From the NCBI RefSeq assembly GCF_000710915.1, contig NZ_BAUA01000104.1:1-64000 (forward strand): a DNA stretch of 64,000 nt, given 5' to 3'. Of the stretch, positions 34,613 through 42,923 are shown in pieces. Positions within the stretch are counted from its first letter, which is position 1; every line of letters starts with the position of its first letter. The notes beneath the pieces were generated by a model, which was not told the origin of the DNA, searched no databases, and worked only from the letters and a program-made list of their open reading frames with translations. The translations under genes were made by a program, and so were the position numbers. Source of the stretch: Nocardia brasiliensis IFM 10847 (GTDB lineage Bacteria > Actinomycetota > Actinomycetes > Mycobacteriales > Mycobacteriaceae).

Positions 34613-35695
34613 TCAGCGCGGCAGCCGCAATTCGGCGCGATAGCCGCCGTCGGCGCACGGCCCGGAGGTGAAGCTGCCGCCGAGCAGTTCCGCGCGTTCG
34701 CCGAGACCGACCAATCCGTGCCGTGAGCTGGGCAGTCGCATCGCGGGCCGGGTGGGCCGGGTGTTGGTGACGGTGACGCCGAGCTGGTCGGCGTCGTGCC
34801 ACAGCCGCACCTCGGCGGTCGCGCCGGGCGCGTGCTTGCGGACGTTGGTCAGCGTCTCCTGCACCGTCCGATAGATCGTGCGCTGGGCGGGTGCGCCGAG
34901 GTCGGCAGGCAGGTCACCGCTGAACTCGACCTGAATACCGCTGGAATCGAGCAGCTTTCGCAGATCGGCCAGGGTCGGCTGCGGGGTCAGCTCGGTGCCC
35001 TGGCCGCCCGCGGCGCGCAGCAGGGTGACCATATGGCGCAGCTCGTCGAGCGTGTCCACGCTGAGCCTGCGAATGGTGCGCGCGGTCTCGGCCGCGGCCA
35101 CGTCGGTCGTCGCGACCTGTAAGGCGCCCGCACTCACGGCGATCAGACTCACCTGGTGCGCGACGACATCGTGCATTTCCCGGCCGATCTGCGCGCGTTC
35201 GCGGGCCAGCACGGCTTGGGCGTGCAGCAATCGTTCGTGGTCGCGGGCCGCCTCGATCTCGCACAGCCGGGTGGACAACTCGCGGCGGGTCCGCGTCAGC
35301 TGGCCGAGCAGCACCGGGGCACCGGCCCAGGCCAGCGAATAGGCGAGCGAGACGAGGGTGTCCGGTGTGCGGTAGTCGTCCGAGCCCGGCCAGGGCAGCG
35401 CCGCCGCTACGGCGGTGGCGAGCGCGGCGGCGGTCAGCAGCGCCCGGTTCCTGGTGCGTTCGGCCAGCGTGTACAGGGCGATCGCGGGCGCGGCGAGCAC
35501 GGCGAGCAGCAGACTCGCCGGCAAGGTCAGCAGGAAGGACACCAGCGGAAAACGTCTGCGCAACAGCAGGCCCGCGCACGCGATACCGCCGGCGATCCGC
35601 GCGCCCACGGTGCCGTCGTCACCGTCGATATACACGTCGGCCGCGGCGACGACGACCAGCGCGAGGTCGATCAGCCACGGGTTGATCCGGTTCAC
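34613..35695 (-). CDS. Sensor histidine kinase, DesK/NarX (HisKA_3) type
   Basis: A 360-residue membrane kinase. Four or five hydrophobic segments fill residues 1-140 (LIDLALVVVAAADVYIDG, LLLRRRFPLVSFLLTLPASL, ALLTAAALATAVAAALPWP). Phosphoacceptor motif: ERAQIGREMHDVVAHQVSLI. ATP-binding N-box: QETLTNVRKHAPG; C-terminal HGLVGLGERAELLGGSF glycine box. GTG 35695 overlaps the stop of its response regulator (GTGA), so the pair is translationally coupled. The signal sensed is unknown. Confidence 0.92.
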   Translation of the reverse strand: MNRINPWLIDLALVVVAAADVYIDGDDGTVGARIAGGIACAGLLLRRRFPLVSFLLTLPASLLLAVLAAPAIALYTLAERTRNRALLTAAALATAVAAALPWPGSDDYRTPDTLVSLAYSLAWAGAPVLLGQLTRTRRELSTRLCEIEAARDHERLLHAQAVLARERAQIGREMHDVVAHQVSLIAVSAGALQVATTDVAAAETARTIRRLSVDTLDELRHMVTLLRAAGGQGTELTPQPTLADLRKLLDSSGIQVEFSGDLPADLGAPAQRTIYRTVQETLTNVRKHAPGATAEVRLWHDADQLGVTVTNTRPTRPAMRLPSSRHGLVGLGERAELLGGSFTSGPCADGGYRAELRLPR

Positions 35696-36339
35696 GGCAG
35701 TAATCCGGCTCGCTGGGCCAGCAGGGCCGCTTGCACCCGGCTGCTCACACGCAGTTTGGTGAAGATCGCGCTGACATGGTCTTTCACCGTGCCGACGCTC
35801 AGATGGATCTGCTGCCCGATCTCGGCGTTGGACAGCCCAGCGGCCAGCTCGACGAGCACGGCGCGTTCCCGTTCGGTCAGCCGCTCGACGCGCGCGGCCT
35901 CGGCGTCGATATCGGCGGTCGTGGCCGGTTCGGCGTTGCGCAGCAGGGCCGCGGAGGCTTTCGGTGACAGCACGACACCGCCCGCGGCGAGCGTGCGCGT
36001 CAGTTGGGCGAGTTGCTCGGGCTCGGTATCCTTGAGCACGAAACCTGCTGCGCCCGAACGTAATGCGGAAAGGATGTACTCGTCGGTGTCGAAGGTGGTC
36101 AGCATCGCCACCACGGGAGCCTCGGGCAGCGCGCGCAGCAGGCGCAGCACCGCGAGCCCGTCGACGTCGGGCATCCTGATATCGAGCAGTACCACGTCGG
36201 GCCGTTCCCGCTCGACCGCCGCCACCGCCTCCGAACCGGTCGCCGTGGCCACCACCTCGATATCGGCCGCGGCGTTCAGGATCAGCTCGAATCCGGAGCG
36301 CACCAGCGCCTCGTCGTCGACGACCACCACCCGAATCAT
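35692..36339 (-). CDS. NarL/FixJ-family response regulator
   Basis: A 215-residue transcription regulator partnered with the kinase just downstream. Receiver domain: MIRVVVVDDEALVRSGFELI (acidic pair), phospho-acceptor Asp in PDVVLLDIRMPDVDGL (about residue 54), Thr in AMLTTFDTDEYI, Lys in GFVLKDTEPEQL. C-terminal LuxR-type HTH: LTERERAVLVELAAGLSNAE, IGQQIHLSVGTVKDHVSAIF. ATG 36339 is the first codon. Likely targets include its own operon and perhaps the divergent membrane acyltransferase gene. Confidence 0.93.
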   Translation of the reverse strand: MIRVVVVDDEALVRSGFELILNAAADIEVVATATGSEAVAAVERERPDVVLLDIRMPDVDGLAVLRLLRALPEAPVVAMLTTFDTDEYILSALRSGAAGFVLKDTEPEQLAQLTRTLAAGGVVLSPKASAALLRNAEPATTADIDAEAARVERLTERERAVLVELAAGLSNAEIGQQIHLSVGTVKDHVSAIFTKLRVSSRVQAALLAQRAGLLP

Positions 36340-36644
36340 TCGCTCGCACCCTTTTCGCCGTCGTTGCCCGCTCTCTGTCGAGCCTAGATCTGCCCTGTTC
36401 ACCGGGCTGCGCACGACCCCGGCGCACAGCCGGACGGCGGGGGTGGACCAGCCGATCGGCGGTGCGGCGCGGCCGACGGGCAGACCGGCTCCGGACCTTC
36501 GCCCGATACCCGCCGCGCAGTCCGTCGCCGAGGCTGAAGAACATGGCACACCATGGTGTTCCGGTCGCGGCCGGTCCGAAGCGTGCGGCAGATGGTCGGC
36601 GGGACGGGGTCGCGGCGGTGACGGCGGAGCGGGGGCGGACCGGG

Positions 36645-37841
36645 ATGACGCCGGCTGAGGTGGCACGGATCGAACTCGCGGACGGCGCTGCGGCCCGTGC
36701 CGCCGGGCGCCTGATCGGGGTCGATCTCGCGCGCGGGATCGCGGTGCTCGGCATGTTCGCGGCGCACCTCGGGCCGATACCCGACCACGGCGGGGTCGTC
36801 GGGTTCGTCATGGAACTGGCGCACGGGCGGTCCTCCGCGCTGTTCGCGTTCCTCGCCGGGTTCTCGATCGTGCTGATCACCGGGCGGCGGGCGCCCAAGA
36901 CCGGGCGCGACGGCCGCCAGGCGGTGGTGAAGGTCCTGATCCGAGCGGGCATCCTGCTGGTCGTCGGCACCGGGCTGACCGCGCTCGGCACGCCGGTCGA
37001 GGTGATCCTGGCCTACTACGGGTTGTATTTCGTGCTGGCGCTGCCGCTGTCGCGGCTGCGCGCCACGAGCCTGGCGGTGAGCGCGGCGCTGAGTGCGCTC
37101 GTGTTGCCGCAGATCTGGTTCCTGGTGACCGACGCGCCGCCCGGCTGGTTCGACGCCGTCGACGGCCACGATCCGCTCGCGTGGGCCAGCGGGCGCGGCG
37201 AGGCGGTCGGCAGTCCAGGCGGGCTGATCGGCCTGCTGTTCACCGGCAGCTATCCGGCGCTGACCTGGCTGCCGTTCGTGCTCGCGGGCATGGCGGTGGC
37301 GCGACTCGACCTGTCCGACAGGGTGATTCGGCTCCGGGTGCTGACGGTCGGGATCGCGCTCGCGGTGCTGGGTTACGGCGGCTCCGCGGTGGCGTTGCGG
37401 GTGGTGCCCGGGACGGAGCCGCCGACCGGGCTGATGGACGCGCCGTGGTGGTCGGATCTGGCCGAGGAACAGCCCGGCTGGCGGGAGCAACTGGTCGCGG
37501 TGCCGCACAGCGAGACCACGCTGTCGATCGTCGCGAACACCGGTGTGGCCATCGCGATCCTGATCGCCTGTGTGCTGGCCTGTGCGCGCTCCGGTGGGTT
37601 CCGCCGGGTGAGCGCGCCGCTGATCGCGGTCGGCACCATGTCGTTGACCGCGTACGTGTTCCACATCGTCGCCGTGGCGATCCTCGGCATCGACACGCTC
37701 CCCGCCGACAGCCTTCCGGTGCTGCTCGGCCTCAGCGCGATCGTCCTGATGTTCGCCTACTGCTGGACCCGCTTCTTCACCCGCGGTCCGCTCGAATGGC
37801 TGCTGCACCGGGCCACCGCGGTGGCCGGGCGGGTCCGGTGA
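36645..37841 (+). CDS. DUF418/heparan-acetyltransferase-like membrane protein
   Basis: A polytopic protein with about ten helices. The first conserved block, RLIGVDLARGIAVLGMFAAH, then GRSSALFAFLAGFSIVLITG, is typical of the DUF418/DUF1624 families, whose members resemble membrane acyltransferases. Later blocks: FTGSYPALTWLPFVLAGMAV and LIAVGTMSLTAYVFHIVAVA. Length is about 398 residues from ATG 36645; the frame is open to 36462, and ATG 36543 (MAHHGVPVAA) is an alternative start. The divergent neighbour is a two-component system. Substrate unknown. Confidence 0.8.
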   Translation: MTPAEVARIELADGAAARAAGRLIGVDLARGIAVLGMFAAHLGPIPDHGGVVGFVMELAHGRSSALFAFLAGFSIVLITGRRAPKTGRDGRQAVVKVLIRAGILLVVGTGLTALGTPVEVILAYYGLYFVLALPLSRLRATSLAVSAALSALVLPQIWFLVTDAPPGWFDAVDGHDPLAWASGRGEAVGSPGGLIGLLFTGSYPALTWLPFVLAGMAVARLDLSDRVIRLRVLTVGIALAVLGYGGSAVALRVVPGTEPPTGLMDAPWWSDLAEEQPGWREQLVAVPHSETTLSIVANTGVAIAILIACVLACARSGGFRRVSAPLIAVGTMSLTAYVFHIVAVAILGIDTLPADSLPVLLGLSAIVLMFAYCWTRFFTRGPLEWLLHRATAVAGRVR

Positions 37842-37892
37842 TCGGCCGAGCAGGTCTGTGCCCGCGACAGTGCGGGCGGTAGCGTCGGCGGC

Positions 37893-39005
37893 ATGAAGAT
37901 TCGTGGGGCGGTCCTGGAGCAGATCGCGGCGCCCGTGCCGTTTGCCGAATCGATGCCGATCCGGGTGGGTGAGCTGGAACTCGGTGCGCCCGGCCCCGGT
38001 GAACTGCTGGTTCGGATCGAGGCGGCCGGGCTGTGCCATTCGGACCTGTCCGTGGTGGACGGCAACCGGGTGCGTCCGGTGCCCATGCTGCTCGGGCACG
38101 AGGCGGCGGGCCGGGTCGAGGCGATCGGGCCGGGGGACAGCGACCTCACGCTCGGCCGGCGCGTGGTGATGACCTTCCTGCCGCGGTGCGGCGAGTGCGC
38201 GGGCTGCGCGACCGACGGGCGCACACCGTGCGTGCCGGGCAGCCTCGCCAACAACGCGGGCGAACTGCTCGGCGGTGGCCGGCGGCTGCGCCGCGACGGT
38301 GCGGAGGTACACCACCATCTGGGCGTGTCCGCCTTCGCCACGCACGCCGTGGTGGATCGCCGATCGGTGGTTCCCGTGGACGACGACGTGCCGCCCGAGG
38401 TGGCCGCCGTGCTCGGCTGCGCGGTGCTGACCGGCGGTGGCGCACTGCTCAATTCGGCGAAGCCGGGGCCGGGCGACCGGATCATGGTGGTCGGGCTCGG
38501 CGGTGTCGGCATGGCCGCGGTGCTCGTCGCGGTATCGCTCGCGACCGCCGGGCACGAGGTGATCGCGGTCGACACGGTGCCGGAAAAACTCGGCCTGGCA
38601 ACCGAATTGGGGGCCACCGCGGCGTACACCCCCGCTCAGGTGGCCGAACTCGGCGTGCAGGCGGAGATCGTGGTGGAGGCCGCGGGCAATATCCGCGCCT
38701 TCGAAACCGCGGTCGCCGCAACGGCTCCCGGGGGCACCACGGTCACCGTCGGGTTGCCCGCACCCGACGCGCGCGCCACCATCTCACCGCTCGCGCTGGT
38801 CGCGCAGGGCCGTTCGATCGTCGGCAGCTACCTCGGCTCCGCCGTGCCCGCCCGCGACATTCCCGCCTACGTCGACATGTGGCGTTCGGGCAGGTTGCCG
38901 GTCGAGCGACTGGTCTCCGCGCATATCGGGCTCGATGAGATCAACCGCGCCATGGACGAATTGGCCGCAGGTCACGCGCTGCGGCAGGTGATCGTCTTCG
39001 ACTGA
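37893..39005 (+). CDS. Zinc-dependent alcohol dehydrogenase (MDR family)
   Basis: A 370-residue medium-chain dehydrogenase. Catalytic zinc ligands: Cys in EAAGLCHSDLSVVDG and His-Glu in LLGHEAAGRVEAIGPGDSD. Structural zinc cluster CGECAGCATDGRTPC. Rossmann motif: MVVGLGGVGMAAVLVAVSLA. It is closest to the class III/formaldehyde- or aryl-alcohol-dehydrogenase type that uses NAD. ATG 37893 follows GCGGC; no strong Shine-Dalgarno. Followed by a VapC relic. Physiological alcohol unknown. Confidence 0.92.
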   Translation: MKIRGAVLEQIAAPVPFAESMPIRVGELELGAPGPGELLVRIEAAGLCHSDLSVVDGNRVRPVPMLLGHEAAGRVEAIGPGDSDLTLGRRVVMTFLPRCGECAGCATDGRTPCVPGSLANNAGELLGGGRRLRRDGAEVHHHLGVSAFATHAVVDRRSVVPVDDDVPPEVAAVLGCAVLTGGGALLNSAKPGPGDRIMVVGLGGVGMAAVLVAVSLATAGHEVIAVDTVPEKLGLATELGATAAYTPAQVAELGVQAEIVVEAAGNIRAFETAVAATAPGGTTVTVGLPAPDARATISPLALVAQGRSIVGSYLGSAVPARDIPAYVDMWRSGRLPVERLVSAHIGLDEINRAMDELAAGHALRQVIVFD

Positions 39006-39009
39006 ACCC

Positions 39010-39355
39010 GCGACGCTGCGGATGAGGACCGGCTCCACCTCAGTGTCATCACCCTGGAGGGATTCGGAAGGGCATCGAGAAGCTGCCGGATTCGCCCAAG
39101 CGGCAGCGGCTGGTGGAGTGGTTGACGGAGTCGTTGCTCACCCGCTTCGGGCGGCGCATCTTGCCGGTCGATGCGGTTGTCGCCCAAGCCTGGGGACGCC
39201 TGGCGGCCAGGCTCGAGCAAAGTGGGACGTCCGTGGAATCGGCGGATGTGTTGATCGCGGCAACCTCGGAGTCGCACGGCTTCACGGTTGTCACTCGTAA
39301 TGTGAAGCATTTCGAGCCGACCGGAGTTTCGCTGGTCTGCCCGTGGGGTGAATAA
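39010..39355 (+). pseudogene. VapC-type PIN toxin remnant, N-truncated and frameshifted
   Basis: After one frame shift near 39058 the segment reads ADEDRLHLSVITLE, then IRKGIEKLPDSPKRQRLVEW and continues to SADVLIAATSESHGFTVVTR, NVKHFEPTGVSLVCPWGE and a TAA at 39353-39355. This is the C-terminal two thirds of a VapC PIN-domain RNase; it keeps the late acidic residue in SADVLIAA and the TRNVKHF motif but lacks the N-terminal LLDTN-type Asp. The remaining 80-codon ORF from GTG 39113 could be translated but should be inactive. No VapB antitoxin gene is adjacent. Confidence 0.75.
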
Positions 39356-40177
39356 TCAAGTGCGGCTGAGGAATTCGGTGACCAAGGCGACGTAGTCGGC
39401 GGTGCGGCTGATCGCCAGGGAGTGGCCGCCCTCGGTGAACGTGCGGTACTCGGATCCTGGGTGTAGTTCGCGTAGGCGATCGGTGTGTGTGGAGGTGATC
39501 AGCGGATCGTCGTCCGCGCGGAAGATCAGCGTCGGCCCCGACCAGGCGGGGCCGCGCAGGAGATCGTCGACCTGCTCGGCGAGTTCCAAGAGCAGCCCGT
39601 ACGAATTCGCGGAGCCGACACTGCCGTGCGCGTCGGACGCGCGCAGCACCTGATCGATCCAGAACTCGGCCTCGTCGGAATCCTTCCAGGTGGCGCGCAA
39701 CGCGGTCTGGATCGCCGCGCGGGTCTGCGGCCACGGCGTCGCCAAGGTGACCTCGATCCGCGCCCGCAGCCGGTCCATATCCTCGGGGCCGTACAAACCC
39801 GTGCTCGACAATGTCAGCGACCGGACGCGCTCCGGAACCCGGCGCGACAGCAGCTCCGCGAACATGCCACCCGCGGACTGTCCCACCACGTGCGCCCGCT
39901 CGATGCCTTCCGCGTCGAGCAACGCCACCAAACCGTCGACCAGCTCGGCGCAGGAGGTGATACTCGACGGATAGTCGGGCGCGATCGTCCGGAACCGTGG
40001 CGTCAGCGCGTGCGCCACATCGAGCCAGCCGATCCCGATCCCGGCGCCGCCCGTGAGCAGCAATACCGGATCGCCCGCGCCACCCGCGTAGTAATGCCAA
40101 TCATGGTGCCCGGCAGTCGACTTCCGGCTGTCGTGGGCGTCCAGAAATGCCGCTGCCCGGGTCTGGATCGAAGTCAC
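39356..40177 (-). CDS. Alpha/beta hydrolase
   Basis: A 273-residue alpha/beta-hydrolase: VLLLTGGAGIGIGWLDVAHA (oxyanion-hole region), the nucleophile elbow HVVGQSAGGMFAELLSRR (GQSAG), acid in LIFRADDDPLITSTHTD, and His in EGGHSLAIS. GTG 40177 (VTSIQTRAAAFLDAH) is chosen; CTACGG with an upstream TTGCGC could make it leaderless, while TTG 40213 gives a longer form. Substrate unknown. Divergent from dapB. Confidence 0.85.
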   Translation of the reverse strand: MTSIQTRAAAFLDAHDSRKSTAGHHDWHYYAGGAGDPVLLLTGGAGIGIGWLDVAHALTPRFRTIAPDYPSSITSCAELVDGLVALLDAEGIERAHVVGQSAGGMFAELLSRRVPERVRSLTLSSTGLYGPEDMDRLRARIEVTLATPWPQTRAAIQTALRATWKDSDEAEFWIDQVLRASDAHGSVGSANSYGLLLELAEQVDDLLRGPAWSGPTLIFRADDDPLITSTHTDRLRELHPGSEYRTFTEGGHSLAISRTADYVALVTEFLSRT

Positions 40178-40310
40178 CCTGGCGACCGTAGGGCAGAAAA
40201 CAGACAGGCGCAATTATGCGCATGTAGCAATGTAAATCACGGAGGTCAGCGGACCGGCACGGCGACCAGGTCGATAGGCTGACACCGACGACGAGGACTG
40301 AGGAGATGCG

Positions 40311-41057
40311 GTGACCATTCGGGTCGGAGTGCTGGGAGCGCGCGGCAAGGTCGGGCAGGCCATCTGTGCGGCCGTGGAAGCGGCCGACGACCTGGAGCTG
40401 GTCGCGGCCGTCGACAAAGACGACGCGCTCGACACCTTCACCGCGGCGAACACGCAGGTGGTCGTCGACTTCACGCACCCCGACGTGGTGATGGACAATC
40501 TGAAGTTCCTGGTGCGCAACGGCATCCACGCGGTGGTCGGCACCACCGGCTTCGACGCGGCCCGCCTCGACGAGGTGCGCGGCTGGCTGGCCGACCGGCC
40601 CGAGACCGGCGTGCTGATCGCCCCGAACTTCGCCATCGGCGCCGTGCTGTCCATGCGCTTCGCCGAACAGGCCGCACGGTTCTTCGAATCCGTCGAGGTC
40701 ATCGAGTTGCACCACCCGAACAAGGCCGACGCGCCCTCCGGCACCGCCTACCGCACCGCCGGGTTGATCGCCGCGGCCCGGGACCGGGCGGGCGTGGGTC
40801 GCAGTCCCGACGCCACCAGCACCGAGCTCGACGGCGCGCGCGGCGCCGACGTCGACGGCGTGCGGGTGCACTCGGTGCGCCTGGCCGGACTCGTCGCGCA
40901 TCAGGAGGTGTTGTTCGGCACCCAGGGCGAGACCCTCACCATCCGGCACGACTCCATCGACCGCTCGTCCTTCGCGCCGGGCGTGTTGCTCGGGGTCCGG
41001 GAGATCGCCGGCCGTCCCGGACTGACCGTCGGCCTCGACCCCTTCCTCGACCTGTGA
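40311..41057 (+). CDS. dapB: 4-hydroxy-tetrahydrodipicolinate reductase
   Basis: NAD(P)H-dependent second enzyme of the diaminopimelate/lysine pathway. The 248-residue protein has VGVLGARGKVGQAICAA (dinucleotide binding), VVDFTHPDVVMDNL, GTTGFDAARLDEV, APNFAIGAVLSM and the signature ELHHPNKADAPSGTAYRTA with the catalytic His and Lys. GTG 40311 follows GAGGACTGAGGAGATGCG. In mycobacteria thyX and dapA lie nearby; here dapA is 6.8 kb away and thyX is not in the window. Confidence 0.98.
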   Translation: MTIRVGVLGARGKVGQAICAAVEAADDLELVAAVDKDDALDTFTAANTQVVVDFTHPDVVMDNLKFLVRNGIHAVVGTTGFDAARLDEVRGWLADRPETGVLIAPNFAIGAVLSMRFAEQAARFFESVEVIELHHPNKADAPSGTAYRTAGLIAAARDRAGVGRSPDATSTELDGARGADVDGVRVHSVRLAGLVAHQEVLFGTQGETLTIRHDSIDRSSFAPGVLLGVREIAGRPGLTVGLDPFLDL

Positions 41058-41088
41058 GCACGCACGCGCGCGGCGCGGGAGTGTTCCG

Positions 41089-41592
41089 GTGAACGCCGCG
41101 GCCGCCGACGGCGACAAACAGAACCGCGATGTGGTCAAGGTCGTCGCGTTCCTCGCGGTCCTGGTCGTCGTTCTCGTCTTCTACTTCGTGCTGCTCGGCC
41201 GAATCGCATTCAGCCTCATCGCCTCCGGCGAGATCGCCGCGATCCTGATCGGCATCGGCGTGCTGATCCTGCCGCTGGTCGGCGTCTGGATCGTCACCGC
41301 GACCGTGCGGGCCGCGCTGGCCCACCAGCACCTGGCTCGCCGCATGCACGACGAGGGCCGTGAACTCGATATCAGCGAGCTGCCGCGCCGCCCCTCCGGC
41401 CGGATCGAACGCGCCGCCGCCGACGAGCTGTTCAACCAGGTGAAGGCGGAATGGGAAGCCGATCCCGACAACTGGCGCGTGTCGTACCGGCTGGCCCGCG
41501 CCTACGACTACGCGGGGGACCGCGGGCGGGCCCGCGACACCATGCGCCGCGCCGTCGCGCTGGAACGACTCGAACGCGAACAGCGGGCCTAG
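41089..41592 (+). CDS. Conserved membrane protein with TPR-like tail
   Basis: A 167-residue protein like mycobacterial Rv2772c in place and layout. Two helices (KVVAFLAVLVVVLVFYFVLL and IAAILIGIGVLILPLVGVWI) are followed by a cytoplasmic domain ending in one TPR-like helix pair: ADPDNWRVSYRLARAYDYAG, DRGRARDTMRRAVALERLER. GTG 41089 begins 31 bp after dapB. Function unknown; the TPR-like end suggests protein contact. Confidence 0.8.
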   Translation: MNAAAADGDKQNRDVVKVVAFLAVLVVVLVFYFVLLGRIAFSLIASGEIAAILIGIGVLILPLVGVWIVTATVRAALAHQHLARRMHDEGRELDISELPRRPSGRIERAAADELFNQVKAEWEADPDNWRVSYRLARAYDYAGDRGRARDTMRRAVALERLEREQRA

Positions 41593-41612
41593 CACGCGGA
41601 TAGGCTCGTCGG

Positions 41613-42068
41613 GTGCCGCAGCTGCTGATCGTTCATCACACGCCGTCCCCGCACATGCAGGCGATGTTCGAGGCGGTGGTGTCGGGCGCGACCGACCCGG
41701 AGATCGCAGGGGTCGAAGTGGTGCGCCGGGCCGCATTGGGGGTGACCGCTTCGGACGTGCTCGCGGCGGACGGCTATCTGCTCGGTAGTCCGGCGAACCT
41801 CGGATATATGTCGGGCGCACTGAAACACGCCTTCGACACGTTCTATTATCCGTGCCTGGATTCCACCGGGGGCAGGCCGTTCGGTTTCTATCTGCACGGC
41901 AACGAAGGCACCGAAGGCGCCGAACGCGGCGTGACGAGTATCACCACCGGACTCGGCTGGACGCTTGCTGCCGCGCCCGTAATCGTCTCTGGGGCACCGG
42001 GAAAGGACGACCTCCAGCGCTGCTGGGAACTGGGCGCGACCATTGCCGCCCAGCTTATGGACGTATGA
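41613..42068 (+). CDS. Flavodoxin-fold NAD(P)H reductase-like protein
   Basis: A 151-residue flavodoxin-fold protein: LLIVHHTPSPHMQAMFEAVV (FMN phosphate loop), ADGYLLGSPANLGYMSGALK and FGFYLHGNEGTEGAERGVTS. It resembles the NAD(P)H-dependent FMN reductase-type neighbour of dapB in mycobacteria (Rv2771c). GTG 41613 follows closely after the membrane protein, so dapB, the membrane protein and this gene likely form one operon. Redox partner unknown. Confidence 0.82.
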   Translation: MPQLLIVHHTPSPHMQAMFEAVVSGATDPEIAGVEVVRRAALGVTASDVLAADGYLLGSPANLGYMSGALKHAFDTFYYPCLDSTGGRPFGFYLHGNEGTEGAERGVTSITTGLGWTLAAAPVIVSGAPGKDDLQRCWELGATIAAQLMDV

Positions 42069-42236
42069 CAGATTTTTTCTCCGAAGTAGCTGGCGGTGAC
42101 AATACCTGCCGGTAGCCGACGCGAAAGCGGCCCCGATTTCTAGTGTCTGACCATTCCGAGCGCGGGACCTGCATACTGACAGAACGTTGTTGCGGTGGGG
42201 ATGTGAACGAGTTTGCTCGGGAATGGAGAATTTCAG

Positions 42237-42923
42237 GTGACGTTGGCCGAAGGGGGCGAAAACGCACCGCGCCGGATCGGAGTGGTCGAGGACCACGAAT
42301 CAGTCGCGATCGGACTGGCCGCCATGCTGGCGCCGGAACCCGACCTCGATTTGGTGCTGACCGCCGGCACGGTGCCGGAACTGCTGGCCGCCGCCCAGAA
42401 TTTGCCGCAACTCGACCTGGTCATGCTCGATCTACGACTGGCCGACGGCTCGAACCCGGAGGACAACGTGCGCACCCTGCGCGACCTCGGGATCGAGGTG
42501 CTGATCTTCACCGGCGCCGACAACGCGTTCCTGGTGCGTTCCGCGGCCCGGGCCGGCGTGCTCGGCGTGGTGCGCAAGTCCGAGGACGTGCAGACCGTGG
42601 TCGCGGCCGTGCGCCGCGCGGCCTCCGGCGAACAGGTGGTGACCACCGACTGGGCCGCCGCCATCGACGGCGACCCGCAACTGTCCGATGTCGGCCTCAG
42701 TCCGCGGCAGCAAGAGGTGCTCACGCTCTACGCGTCGGGTGAGAAAGCCTCCCGGGTCGCGCGGTTGACCGGCCTTTCCGAGCAGACGGTCAACGACTAC
42801 CTCGGTCGCATTCGGCAGAAGTACGCCGACGCGGGACGCCCGGCGCCGACCAAGACCGACCTGTACAAGCGGGCGGTGGAGGACGGGTGGCTACCGGTGC
42901 CCGAGCGGAACTCGCGCACATGA
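42237..42923 (+). CDS. LuxR-type response regulator (first gene of a triad)
   Basis: A 228-residue regulator: acidic pair in RIGVVEDHESVAIGLAAML, phospho-acceptor Asp65 in LDLVMLDLRLADGSNPED, a Thr in EVLIFTGADNAFLV, and a Lys in GVLGVVRKSEDV. The C-terminal LuxR HTH is LSPRQQEVLTLYASGEKASR, VARLTGLSEQTVNDYLGRIR. GTG 42237 is taken as start (GGAGA seven bases upstream); TTG 42213 also opens the frame. Its stop overlaps the kinase ATG (ATGA at 42920-42923). Confidence 0.9.
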   Translation: MTLAEGGENAPRRIGVVEDHESVAIGLAAMLAPEPDLDLVLTAGTVPELLAAAQNLPQLDLVMLDLRLADGSNPEDNVRTLRDLGIEVLIFTGADNAFLVRSAARAGVLGVVRKSEDVQTVVAAVRRAASGEQVVTTDWAAAIDGDPQLSDVGLSPRQQEVLTLYASGEKASRVARLTGLSEQTVNDYLGRIRQKYADAGRPAPTKTDLYKRAVEDGWLPVPERNSRT

